Positions 44,485 to 54,671 of a DNA stretch of 64,000 nt are shown piece by piece. Position numbers and translations under genes: made by a program. Positions within the stretch are counted from its first letter, which is position 1. Each line of letters begins with the position of its first letter. Origin of the DNA: Coemansia sp. RSA 922. Taxonomy: Eukaryota > Kickxellomycota > Kickxellomycetes > Kickxellales > Kickxellaceae. The notes beneath the pieces are model-generated. The model made no database searches and was not told the origin of the DNA. It saw nothing but the letters and a program-made list of their open reading frames with translations. The stretch is taken from the NCBI GenBank assembly GCA_027577415.1, contig JANBQS010000011.1, positions 1 through 64,000 of the forward strand, in the 5' to 3' direction.

Positions 44485-46170
44485 ATGTTGATTGTGTACA
44501 AGGTCGTTGAGTATCTGGAGGGCAGCTCCAAACATTCGCCTATCCTTAATGTTAGTGAGCATGCAAAGGCTAAACGCGCGCTTGTCGATTTGCTTTCGGT
44601 GGGCGGGCACTGGCGCAAAGCGGCACTGAGATCTATTTGTGGTACATATCACCTTCATTTCAATCAGTCTCAGAAGGCCTTTGCCATATCACCATTAGTG
44701 CTGCCCGACGACGATTTTCCACTTTCATGGTTAAGTAACGCGCATTTGGTCAAGCACGTTTTTGTGGCATCTACGCTGGAGCATGCCTTGTCTGAGGGGT
44801 TCTGCGCAAAGCGTACTAGGCTATGGAGCGAAGGTGTGATTTTTCCAGCTACAAAGGATCTGACAGTTAATTTGGCTATACCATCCGAACAGGACCCAGG
44901 CTCCGACTACAGCCTACCTTCAACTTCCGCGGGAGTGTTGACAGCCAGTCAAATGTTGGTTGTCAGTTTTGCCCATCGTCTAAAGCAGCTAGTTCCAGCA
45001 GTAGCCATTACACACCTATTTATTCCCTCTATCACTACGACGCCGACCATCTTCATACCACTCTACAACTTGCTATTACTGACGCTGTGTCTAGAGGGTA
45101 ACAAAGGTACACATGTCAGCACCGAGACTTCCACTAGCCCGGCTTTGCTCAACGTACAGGGTCTGTCCGGATTAACGAGAATCTCTCAAGGGCATAATGT
45201 TGGCTGCGGTCCGTTTGCTCGACTTGCCTATTGCAATGCAGACACGCTGCAAGATCTGATTATCGATGTTCGTGCTGAAGCTGATTGGCGCAGTTTAGTT
45301 TATGGTGGGACCGATGTCCCGGCGACATTTGGCAACCTGGCCAAGCTGGTCATAACGGTTAGAGACATATCCTACGTGACGACCTGAGCAGCTATTGACT
45401 GCTTCCCGCCATTTCCCGCTTTATCGACACTAGGGGTGTTTGGTGGATATCCATTCAATGATGACTTGCTTTTTAGGGGAAATGGCAGAACGATGACCAA
45501 TCTACGTCTACCGTACAAGGATTTGGCCAAAAATGCCTTGGGCCGCTTCAACGTTTACAGCTGCCGCGGCATCTCGCAAATGAATTCGATTTGCATTGGC
45601 TTTGTTCAGGTAATCGACAATGTATTTTTTTTAGCAGAGCAAGGAGATACGGCAATTGGGCAACAGCTTCTTCACCTCCTGGATACAACAGCAGCTCTGG
45701 CCCTTTTCCTTTCAAACGATACTTCTTTGAGGTTGATGCTGGCAACTATTCAAGCTGCGCCCGCGACAAATGCGCTTCGGGAGGTCATGTTCGGTAGCCT
45801 GCTGTTTCAGATCGCCGGCGTGATTGACGTGATCGCTGCTATTCCAAGTCTGGAAAGCCTAGCTTGTGTGGTGGGGGACTCGGACCCGGCTTCTAGGTTG
45901 GATCCCTTGAACTTGCATATAAGAAGATTCCGCTCAAGCCGCCATCCCCTGAGCAAAAACTTTAGGGTGCTGCGAGTAGTATATACGGTGGACGATACAG
46001 TTGAGGACATAGCACGCGTTGCTATGTATATTGCAATTGTATGCCCAAGATTTGCATTCGTGGATATTCCACCCGAGCACCGCGAAGCTTTTAATCGGGA
46101 AATCGCATCGGCTAGGGTCAACGAGTCGTTCAGACCATTTGCCAACTATATCAGCCGTCTTATTGTCTAG
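44485..46170 (+). pseudogene. F-box-like/LRR family gene with one premature TGA
   Basis: Apart from a single TGA at 45385-45387 the frame stays open from 44398 to 46170, giving ~590 codons versus 572 in the intact 62-kb paralog. Aligning the paralogs places a Trp at the TGA site (CNSTWAAIN in the 2.4-kb copy against YVTT-stop-AAID), so one TGG to TGA change explains it. The first in-frame ATG is 44485, inside the F-box-like helix (LPMLIVYKVVEYLEG); the usual upstream Met seems absent. Family motifs are otherwise intact: LKQLVPA, DVQGLSGL equivalent NVQGLSGL, GGYPFNDDLLFRGN, ALGRFNVYS. Confidence 0.8.
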
Positions 46171-46808
46171 GATTGAGACTTTTAACAAGCACGTTACGTT
46201 TAGCCTTCAGATGAAATAATATCTTGGCACTTACCGTAGTAGCATGCAAATTGCCGTGATAAACAGTCCATGTAAGAAAGCCGACTGTTTATGCTCTTAG
46301 TGGACATTGGATAACCAGTCACTTCCAAAATGTCCATAGCCCACATCTAGAAAGTTGTTGTTGGGTACTTATCTACAAGGAGCGCTGGCATAAGTGAAGT
46401 CCCAAAAACAACTGTTATGCCTATTTGCGCTTGGTCTCTGTTGACTGGAAGGCATCCAGGTTTGTGGCAATCGTGCTGGCAAACTCGCGAGCTATCATGC
46501 CAAGATTCAATGTGCAAGGGGTGGTTAGCTGGCGTACAGAATCATAGTTGCGGCACAAGCCATTACATACAGGTGCTCTGACATTGTTATAGTGACTATA
46601 TGTCAAGAATATGTGAAAAGAAGAATATATTTCTCGCTGAGAAGTATCTCCAGCCGGCGCGCCTAGGGCACTGCCTTGCCTTTAAATACTCCTCCTGCGC
46701 TACAACATTTGACTAAAGCTTATTACTATAAGTCCTCTGATGAGAACCCATCCTTTATCGGACTAGGGCTTTCTGCGCTCTTGTGTGCCAAAGCGCCGTC
46801 CTGCCTAA
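46171..46808. other. Intergenic
   Basis: About 640 bases between the LRR-family copy and the Fanzor relic. A GGCGCGCC site lies at 46656. No serine-recombinase or other transposase remnant, and no terminal repeat, could be recognised. Confidence 0.5.
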
Positions 46809-46919
46809 TCTCAACAGAATAACCAGTGCAAACGTGCATACAGACTTGGGCGTCGACAGGTGTTTAATGCGCGGCACGGTCACCAGCACCCTAACCAGGA
46901 TGCGCCCCAGCAGCGGCAG

Positions 46920-47980
46920 CAGCAGTGTAGGGCATATCAGTGCTGCCCTTTGCGCACGTCGTTTATTCCGGGACATATCCACATCGATTCGACGATCTTG
47001 TACTCGCACTTCCTATTGAATGTTGAGGGCCTCACTTCAAAAACAACCCCCAGAGATCTTTGGGCCGAGGTTGTAAACCTCAAGTCAAAGCCTTTTTGCG
47101 ACTGTGAGGGCCTGAATTCCCACGGGTCTGGGATGTACTTAGGCGGTTTTATTCCGAGACTATGACTACGCACAGCAAATCTACGCATCAAATCCACTCT
47201 GATCCTGGCCACATAGCATGCGACTACCCATTCCACCGCAAGCTGAAGCTCAATGCCTTCATCAGCCAGCAGCAAGTTTACGCCCGTTTGAAGCGCAACA
47301 TGATCCGAATGTTTGGCGATGATCTTATCATGGTCTGTGGGAACTGGTCTGCGTCGATGGTTGCGAACCATGCGCCTATTCGGGGTCGCAGCTAGCACAC
47401 AAAGTTCAAGCATTTCGGCTTCCCTACGTACCCGTTTGATGAGTATCGCACCTCCAAGATCTGTCCCAAGTGCGACAGCGAGCTTGAGAAGTTCAAGTGG
47501 GTCCGGAACCCGCGGCCATACCAACGCCAGAGAAACCCTCGTGTGCTGTGCCATGGTTTGTTGCAGTATCAAATCTGTAGGTATGAACGAACCAATGGCG
47601 ACAACGAGACTATCTCTGAGCCGTGTGTATTTAACCGCGATATGGCTGCTGTGTGGAACTTCCGACGCATTGTCAAGTATTACATCGAGCATGGCGATGT
47701 ACCTGAGGTGTTTTGGCGTAACGAGCGTAGACGTGCTGCGGCAGAGGCAGCTGCAGCTGCTTTGGCTGCTGCCCCTATTGTGGCTACGACTACTACGACT
47801 ACTACGACTGCTAGAGGCACTGCTGCTTCTCCAGCGCCTGCAGTGTCTGATGTGGCTGAGAGAACTTCTTCTCCAGAGCCTGCAAGTACTTTTTCGACGA
47901 CGCTACGTTATACTCGCAGAAGCAATTCGACCTCTGGTACTCTGCCACCGGCCAAACGTTCGAGAAACGAATCCGCCTAA
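46920..47980 (+). pseudogene. Decayed Fanzor (eukaryotic TnpB-like RNA-guided nuclease)
   Basis: The 5' part (frame open 46809-47165) holds CPLRTSFIPGHIHIDSTIL and TTPRDLWAEVV. A frame change near 47150 leads to HRKLKLNAFISQQQV and DDLIMVCGNWSAS, a stop at 47393-47395, and in the same frame FGFPTYPFDEYRTSKICPKC, PRPYQRQRNPRVLCHGLL and FNRDMAAVWNFRRI. The DEYRTSK..C..C, second Cys pair and NRD.AA..N order is the Fanzor/TnpB RuvC-II, zinc-finger and RuvC-III signature. The segment that should carry the RuvC-I Asp is missing at the frame junction. The tail is Ala/Thr-rich and ends PPAKRSRNE, like a nuclear-localising tail. Fanzors are DNA nucleases guided by an RNA from the element's end; this copy cannot be active. 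Confidence 0.85.
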
Positions 47981-48195
47981 AAGACCACCATGACTACCAA
48001 TTAACAACAATATTTTTCCGACGGAGTCATCGCTCCGTGTGATATGCTAACCGCTTTAGGTGTGCAAACTGGATCTCAGGTCCATTTAGCCAAATACTGA
48101 TCCACTCCCCTATTACCACAAAATTTATTTTGCTATGAAAGTACACAAGTTGGCAAGAAATAATCTTATACTCGGTAATTGTACCACTCTACTCC

Positions 48196-50055
48196 CTATT
48201 CTTGCTTGACCCGCTTAAAGTATATAATCCGCTGTACAATTACGATGATGTGGCATACATTTGTAGGAATGCGCATAATTCCATCTATCGCATTGTCATG
48301 GCCCGTCAGGTAGCTGAGAATCGCTAGAAGCACGGAGCTACCAAGTACAAGGACGTTGTACATTACTGGTGTAAGCGATCCGGATTTAGCCCTGTAGTTT
48401 ACAATAATCTGGGGCAGCCAGGTGACAAAGCTAAAGACGTGGGTGCTCCTAGTTAAGACGTTCGTGACAAAGTCCCACGACAAAAGCCTATCTTCGTAAA
48501 GGAAAAGTATGTAGAGTGCTACAATAGCGATTGTCGGAAGGCTTAGCAAGTGAATCCAGCGCATGGCAACTTTGTCAACGCTACGACGAATGGCGATGAT
48601 AGGCTCAGGACGTCTAAAGTAGGAGTTTGACTTTGTACTTGCTTCAGCCAAATCAGACTCTGCATGTCCCTCAACTGCGAGTGCCAGTTGCTGTGCTGCC
48701 AAGGACCTAGTAGCATCTGGAGATGCCTTGCGCCTGAAGATCTTGCGAACCAGCTGCGACAATGACGCCCAGGGAGCAAACGCCATATCGTCTAGATTTG
48801 CCGCTAGGAATGCCGTAATAGCTAGCCCGGGCATTAAAATAATCCCAATAATCCCAAATAACCCGTATTTAGCTATTGTACCCAGCGTAGCCAGTGCTTG
48901 CGTGCTCAACATAATGGAAACTGTAGCCCGAGACACGCCTATCCAGCGTGTGGCAGGCGTAGACAAAAGGCGAACAAGCAGCCGGATAAAAGCAGGGAGC
49001 AGTGTACAAATCAGCGCAATGCACACTACCGTATAAAATACCAGTGAAACGCTGATATGCATTGCCGGACCAAATACAACCAGGTCATCGCTCTTTACCC
49101 ATTCAACGCGAGGGCGGGTTTTGTTCTGCTCGGGATTGGAAGGATCCAGAATTGTCTTTTGGACGAGCACAGGCTTTTTGCTGCTTAAATAGTCTACTAT
49201 TCCCGCTTTTGCAGAAATCCAACCTTGCCTTATTCCCGAAAGTTCCAGCTCTACATCGATAGCTTGTTGATAAACGTTTACTGCCAGTAGCTTATCCTTT
49301 AGGGTAGCAAGTGGCTTACCCTTGGGTTGTCCCTTAGTAAACGTATTGGGCAAAAGCGGTGGGTTGTACGTTGCAGTATCCGAGGATCCATTCGTAACTT
49401 GCAGGTAAGACGGAATGTTGTTTGAGGAGTACATGTTGTTTTCGAGTACAATGGCCCAAGACGCCCTGTTTATGCCTAGCAGCTCCCACTTACGCTCCTT
49501 ATCGGATTTTAAGTAAATCTTGAAACCTTTCGATTTGAAAGTAATGTCATTCCATTGAACTAGCGGTATTCTTGACGAAATCAGATGTGGGTCGGAAAAG
49601 TTGGGATGTGGGCTAAACTGGCCCGCCTTTTGAATAAACACGTGGGCGTAGAGGACTTGGTGTAGGCTAGGAGAAGACCGGAGCTCGCTGGGAATATGTA
49701 CACGGACTTTGCTGCGCAAAGTGGGATATTTCTTGCCAACTGGTTGCGGCTCAATGTGCCAGAGTAGTTGTGCGCTCTCAACAAAGAGGTTTGGGTCGCT
49801 GGCAAAGTCTGGGCTTAGCGAGGCATAAACTTTGGCTTCATAGGCAAATGGCTCCTGCCACGCAAGGCTATATACAGACTCTGGTAGTCCTCCAACTGCA
49901 AGGGAGCTCGTTTGCATGATTGTTGGTGTCTTGAAAACATACATGAGCAAAACGACGAGTAGCGCTACTGGTACAGCAAGAATAAGCACAATGGCCAGCA
50001 AGGACATCAAGTCTATTGCCTTGCGCACTAGGCCGCAACAGCTAAATCTCGCCAT
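48196..50055 (-). CDS. CLPTM1-family membrane protein
   Basis: 619 aa, ATG start, no intron. An N-terminal membrane anchor (about 18-43), a large luminal domain (VYSLAWQEPFAYEAKVYASLS, AHVFIQKAG), then five or six C-terminal membrane helices with FVTWLPQIIVNYRAKS, similar to the PQLFINYKLKS stretch of CLPTM1. The family includes an ER lipid scramblase (CLPTM1L) and receptor-trafficking factors in animals. Function here is inferred from architecture only. A decayed partial copy lies at 43.4 kb. Confidence 0.8.
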   Translation of the reverse strand: MARFSCCGLVRKAIDLMSLLAIVLILAVPVALLVVLLMYVFKTPTIMQTSSLAVGGLPESVYSLAWQEPFAYEAKVYASLSPDFASDPNLFVESAQLLWHIEPQPVGKKYPTLRSKVRVHIPSELRSSPSLHQVLYAHVFIQKAGQFSPHPNFSDPHLISSRIPLVQWNDITFKSKGFKIYLKSDKERKWELLGINRASWAIVLENNMYSSNNIPSYLQVTNGSSDTATYNPPLLPNTFTKGQPKGKPLATLKDKLLAVNVYQQAIDVELELSGIRQGWISAKAGIVDYLSSKKPVLVQKTILDPSNPEQNKTRPRVEWVKSDDLVVFGPAMHISVSLVFYTVVCIALICTLLPAFIRLLVRLLSTPATRWIGVSRATVSIMLSTQALATLGTIAKYGLFGIIGIILMPGLAITAFLAANLDDMAFAPWASLSQLVRKIFRRKASPDATRSLAAQQLALAVEGHAESDLAEASTKSNSYFRRPEPIIAIRRSVDKVAMRWIHLLSLPTIAIVALYILFLYEDRLLSWDFVTNVLTRSTHVFSFVTWLPQIIVNYRAKSGSLTPVMYNVLVLGSSVLLAILSYLTGHDNAIDGIMRIPTNVCHIIVIVQRIIYFKRVKQE

Positions 50056-50982
50056 CGTCTAAACTGGTAGAGAAATAAAAAAAAATGCTGTTGAATAGCT
50101 GCAAAAATTTCAGATGAGAAGAAAAGGGAAAAAGGAAGCGGACAGACTGAAGCTGGGCGTGACAATTACTCGAGAAAATACATTTTTTGTAAAAGGTGCT
50201 GCAGCCCCATTGCTTTGGCAAACCAGTCATTGGCAAAAGAAAACGAGACTTTGTCGCCTCACTTTTACAGACCTGCTTACTGAACAGCCCATGAAGCCGA
50301 AAATGTATGTTGCTTTAGAGTGGGTGGCAAGAAAGGCAGGGTTGTTTATGCTCTCGTCGCTAGAGCTATTGCCAGCACTCCTAGCAGATACCGTGCGTAA
50401 AGGACACCCGCCAGAGCACTTTTCTCAAAAAATGAGATGGCCCAAAGGCGCACCTTTTGACATTGAGTGCTTTTCTGCACTACCACCCATGCTTGCGCGT
50501 GTACTCGTTTTATGTTTGGCTGGAGTCGATATCTGGTTTGCCTAAAGTCCAAATAGCACAACTCAGGCGCAAAAGCACCTGTGCAGGCTTGCATAGCTAG
50601 TGTCTTGGTGTATCTAACGGAGCCACACGACGAACGAGCGGAGGACGAGTCTTCCAAAAAAAAGTGCTCCGTTGGCCATGCTGCGGGCTCTAACAGCTCC
50701 AAACACTTTTCAGTGCCCCAAACTTCTTTGCCGTTCTCTCCTGAAAGAAAGTCACTGTCCTAGGAAGAGCAAATGCTCTAAAATCGAGGCCCATGATTTG
50801 GCTTGACTGCAACGCTCCCAGTCGCATGGTGCTTTTCGTCCTGCATTTTCCCAATTTCGAAGAGAAATAAAAGATGCGCCCAACGCTCCTTCCCATCTCT
50901 AAGCTCCTAAAAAATCACTTTTTTGCCTACTTGCCTTTTCCACACTTTTCAGTACACTAGAACCACAATAGTTATTGCAGCT
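50056..50982. other. Intergenic
   Basis: 0.9 kb between divergent genes. Overlapping ORFs occur on both strands (plus 50114-50545, 143 codons, ATG; minus 50702-50346); neither has recognisable features and they cannot both be real. I treat them as unsupported. Confidence 0.45.
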
Positions 50983-51378
50983 ATGAACACCGCCATACCT
51001 GAAGGCAAGATCAACTACATGTTCGCAAACGATGTAAACGACGTTGTTGCTTTTCAAATAGACCGTCGTGTATGCCTTTGGCTCTGCGACCTAACGATTA
51101 TTGAACTAAGCGCCCACAAAAACGGGACTATAAATATACAGTCTGAGCTTACCCATGTGCAATTAAGCGCTGAAGGCAAAACAATTGGAGCGCTGGACAT
51201 CTATAATCCTTGCATAAGTGAATATTGCGTATTCATTATTGCAGGAAGAAAGGACATAGTTGACGTCGTGGTCGTCAACATGAGGAACGAAAATGAAGCG
51301 AATACAAAAAGTGAAGTACAAAGCGAAGGATTAAACGACGACGATGAAGTAGATATATCGGAGTGGCTGAATATCTAA
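50983..51378 (+). CDS. Hypothetical 131-aa protein
   Basis: ATG-started ORF; the open frame begins earlier at TTG 50923. The first ~95 residues alternate hydrophobic strands and polar turns (VVAFQIDRRVCLWLCDLTII, YCVFIIAGRKDIVDVVVV), suggesting a small beta-rich domain. The C-terminus is acidic (GLNDDDEVDISEWLNI). No signal peptide and no recognised family. It is convergent with the HSF-domain gene. It is unrelated by eye to the 4.4-kb ORF. Confidence 0.45.
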   Translation: MNTAIPEGKINYMFANDVNDVVAFQIDRRVCLWLCDLTIIELSAHKNGTINIQSELTHVQLSAEGKTIGALDIYNPCISEYCVFIIAGRKDIVDVVVVNMRNENEANTKSEVQSEGLNDDDEVDISEWLNI

Positions 51379-51554
51379 AATTTAATAGAGCTGGCGGAGA
51401 ACTCAAACAAATTATAGGCTACAATTATCGAGCGTTGTTTGACTTGAATAGGCGACTACTCGTTCAGGTTATGTGACAAATGTAAAGCTATTGACAATGT
51501 TTTCCAAAAATAATAAATGAATATATTTTTGCCGTGAGTAGTACTGAAGAGAGT

Positions 51555-52525
51555 TTAGTTCTTGCGAGGAGGAGCGGTGCGAATAATGTCATTGAGGAGC
51601 TCAGGTTCGTCGCGTATAAACTTGTCGTGCTGCAGCACAGTCCACACAACGCCGTTTTCGTCGGGGATGCGGTGCCTGCCATCTGAATCCAGTTTAAAAC
51701 CATAGCTGTAGAAATTTCGCATTGCCGACGTCCGCCCTGACATGCTGAATCCCATGTCGACAAGTGTGTCGACAAAAAATTCCCAATCGCCTATAAGCAA
51801 TTGGTCTCCATTGTCGCTCCACTTGATCCAAGAGCTATAATCCTTGTTATTAACAATTCTAGAGCAAACAAATACAAAAACACATGTCAAATTTTGCCAG
51901 TTAGAAATTAGTAGACAAGTCGCGGGCATTACTTACAAAAACACTAGCACAAGTGATGCGGGTTTACTTACCTGTAAATGGCGTATTTGAAAGCCATGGC
52001 CGGTTTCTTTGGCTTATGGCGAGCAGTAGTGGCGTAAGAGGAAAGGGGTTGTAACGACAATAAAGGTGACGAGTGACCTTGAGTAGGTGTGGGAGTGATT
52101 TGTTCCGTAACCAATACGGGAGATGGCGTAGGCAGGTATTCTGGTACAAAAGATTGAGCCACGGCTCTAGGCATGTTCACAACAATGTTGTTAAGGGTAG
52201 GTCGACTAACCACATCGCTAATGGCCTCTTTGGCGCTATAAAGGCTCGCGTAGGATTCTGTAGCACCAGGGGAAGCCGGGTGACTGCTGTTGGAGGCTGG
52301 GTCGAGACTAGCTTCAGCCGCGGGTAGGAGTAGGGCAAGGGGCTGTTCCGAACAGTTGCGGGTATGTTGGCTGGTGTTTTGAATGCTTGGCCTGCTACGA
52401 GACCGGGTGGTGCGGCTGCTAACACTCTCGATGCTGCTATCAGCCGCAAAAGAATCGCTGGTTGTGCATGGCCGCCTCTTTTTAGTGCTTGGCTCAGCGC
52501 TAGGCGCAGAACGCTTGCGATTCAT
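51555..52525 (-). CDS. Protein with C-terminal HSF-type DNA-binding domain
   Basis: Two exons, 52525-51972 and 51858-51555, separated by a 113-nt intron (GTAAGT, TACTAAT, CTAG); the join restores YRIVNNKDY and the product is 285 aa. Residues 1-180 are Ser/Pro/Thr-rich with a basic nuclear-type start (MNRKR, STKKRRP). The C-terminal ~100 residues resemble the winged-helix HSF fold: FKYAIYR, WIKWSDNGDQLLIGD, a recognition-helix region AMRNFYSYGFKLD, and VWTVLQHDKFIRDEPELLNDIIR, where canonical HSFs have RQLNMYGF and FxHxxFxRG..LL..I.R. No coiled-coil trimerisation region follows. Likely a nuclear DNA-binding regulator with altered specificity. Confidence 0.75.
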
Positions 52526-53697
52526 AGTTTTGCTTGTAGTTGCGACGTATGGCGAATAAAACGTGTTCCTATTGCAAAAACTGAAAAGCGGGCAGGAAAA
52601 AGTACCTAAAAACAAGTGGTATTGGGCAATATTGAAATACGTATTAGTAAAAACAAGAGAGCGAGAAGACAACTTTTATTTTCGATTTTTGTAAAGGAAA
52701 AAAAGTTCTCTTTTTTTTTATTACTCTTGGTGCGTGGGGTGGGGCGATCACGCCCTACGCCTGGAGGCTTAGAGGCAACTCGCATGCGTTTGCTCTGACT
52801 TGTTGTTTTCGTTGGCCCTTAATTTGCTCAGCCGAGAGCGCGGGTTGATCCTGGCCTATCAATCGCACAGGCCAGATAGTGCATTAAAGCCAGCACTCCG
52901 CCGTCAGGTGACAAGTGGGAGCAAGCATCTTAGAGTCATTGCTGCCGCCTTGCTCCAAAACACGAGAAAGCAGCGCGCCCCCTACGTATCCTCCACTAAG
53001 ATCAAAGACTTCGCATATCTTATCATATCTCATCTTTAGCCACCTGCACGACGGCCAAGAAAAAGCTCCCCGCTCTCATAAGACCACGGCCAACCGTTTG
53101 CGACCTTCACTGGTTCTGCATATCTAAAATGGTATTCTCATCGGCAGAAGATGCTCGGAACTGGTCGCCATTATATCTAATAGGAACAAATGGTACGTAG
53201 TGGCCGGTTACGACACTATGCTCCGTTCTAGAAAACGGACAATGCGCCACACACAGCAGAAACAATGACCCAATTTTCCCCCTTTGATTGTCCACCTTTT
53301 GGTATTCCACAGTTTTTGGAACCGTAGAACTATTTCGCCAAAAACGAAATCAATGTTTTGTGACTCAGTTATCGACTGTATTCTCGAATGAACACATCTT
53401 CCAAACTCACAAAGCGGCCAGTACCCATGTTGTGTGTGAATAGAGAAAGGGAAAAGAATATTAGTCTTTAGAGATTTTATTTCTCGGTGAGGAGACAACA
53501 AAAGCAGTGCCAGAGCACTACCTTCTTATTTATACTCGCCAAACATATAAACAAACCAAAACACTATCAACGCCATCATCCTCAAACGCTCCCACTCTGT
53601 ACTACACCATTATTGTGAGCTGACCCGCACAAAGTTTCTTACGCCACTCACTATCTGTTGGGCTCAGCGCCACCAAGTATATACCAACTGCCAAACA
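52526..53697. other. Intergenic between divergent genes
   Basis: 1.2 kb with overlapping short ORFs on both strands and no recognised product. A TATATAAAC-like box (CATATAAACAAAC at about 53545) may serve the rightward ORF. Nothing else stands out. Confidence 0.45.
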
Positions 53698-54135
53698 ATG
53701 TACGCAAGGGAAGAGGAAGTCAAGGTGGCAGACGACTCAAAGGTGATGTTGTCAGCAGGCAACAATATACGTTATTGTTGTGACAATGCTGTCAGTCACT
53801 TTAAAGCGCACTTACCTAAACTGAACACAGGGAGAGAAAAGGGGCCGAGTACACTCACAATTACAGCGCTTACGCTACATGCCAATTTATGCAGGCATGT
53901 CGGAGACCTTAGGGTTTGGAGTCACATTACATGGATCGACTTGGAAGCAGCGATCGTCATGCATACGGACCACAGCGCACTACCACTGGGCAGTGCCAGG
54001 GGCGTCACCAATGACGTACGACAAAAAGTGTATCACCACTTTGCGTATTTGATTCAAAGAGGATATGTAGGCAAAAGGCTAGAGCAGTATGCCGTTAGAA
54101 GGAAATATTGCATTAAATTAGAGTGTATTTGCTAG
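53698..54135 (+). CDS. Hypothetical 145-aa protein
   Basis: ATG-started ORF. The product is basic, His/Arg-rich and Cys-containing, with no signal peptide, membrane helix or recognised motif. The C-terminal half reads as amphipathic helix (VRQKVYHHFAYLIQRGYVGKRLEQY). It ends 34 bases from the stop of the small secreted-peptide gene on the other strand. A chance ORF cannot be excluded. Confidence 0.35.
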   Translation: MYAREEEVKVADDSKVMLSAGNNIRYCCDNAVSHFKAHLPKLNTGREKGPSTLTITALTLHANLCRHVGDLRVWSHITWIDLEAAIVMHTDHSALPLGSARGVTNDVRQKVYHHFAYLIQRGYVGKRLEQYAVRRKYCIKLECIC

Positions 54136-54168
54136 CTATTTATAAAAATTAATGGAGGCGGAGAGTAT

Positions 54169-54258
54169 CTAGGGCCAGGGACCGAGCCAGACAGCCTGAG
54201 CGTTAGCTGTTGCGGCGGCAACGACGACGATGGCGAGGAGAGTAGCGTAGGCGTTCAT
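54169..54258 (-). CDS. Predicted 29-aa secreted peptide
   Basis: A 30-codon ORF encoding a textbook signal peptide (hydrophobic core LLAIVVVAAATA, cleavage after ANA) and a predicted 9-residue mature part, QAVWLGPWP. The start codon has a strong context (CACCATGA). A GGGTATAAAAAG box lies about 70 bases upstream on the same strand. A two-codon upstream ORF (ATG TCT TGA) is present in the leader. The stop follows directly and no GTAAGT-type donor is seen, so it is probably not just a first exon. Function unknown; the short Trp/Pro-rich product recalls peptide signals, but that is speculation. Confidence 0.5.
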   Translation of the reverse strand: MNAYATLLAIVVVAAATANAQAVWLGPWP

Positions 54259-54325
54259 GGTGAGAGAGTTGATAGTTGTGTGTTGATGTTTAAACTGAAG
54301 TCAAGACATGGGTATGGTCATCTTT

Positions 54326-54336
54326 TTATACCCGTC
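54326..54336 (-). promoter_or_regulatory. TATA box of the 29-aa peptide gene
   Basis: On the minus strand GACGGGTATAAAAAGATG lies about 70 bases before ATG 54258. Consensus sequence and correct orientation support a transcribed gene. Confidence 0.5.
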
Positions 54337-54671
54337 CAGATGCACTTCTTTGAGTATGTAAATGTATTGTGTGCTCTGAAATACAATTGTAAACTTGCTA
54401 TTTTTTTCTGTAATTGCATCACTAGGAATGTGTGGTTATTATCCTCAATAGCAGTATATATAATGTTTGTATGCTTGCCAATTGTAGCTAATTGTAAGTT
54501 CAAGCGCCAAAATAAACATGACCTATTACATGAATTGGCACACATCTTTTTTCAATGGCCTATTCTACAAAGCAAAATAATTACAATTACAGCAACTAGT
54601 TGAAAAATGCATTTAGAAAAAAAAGGCAATTGATCCAATAGGATTATTAAAAAAAAAAAGTACCGCGTATA

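Noticed and set aside
46937..47692. 251-codon minus-strand open frame over the Fanzor relic
   Set aside because: It is the antisense of a region whose plus strand carries clear Fanzor motifs; its own product has no recognisable pattern.
50114..50545. 143-codon plus ORF upstream of the small unknown gene
   Set aside because: Overlaps an equally long minus ORF, shows no motif and lies in a likely promoter region; cannot be supported.
53107..53501. Overlapping minus frames in the spacer right of the HSF-domain gene
   Set aside because: No ATG start in good context and no recognisable domain; likely chance reading.
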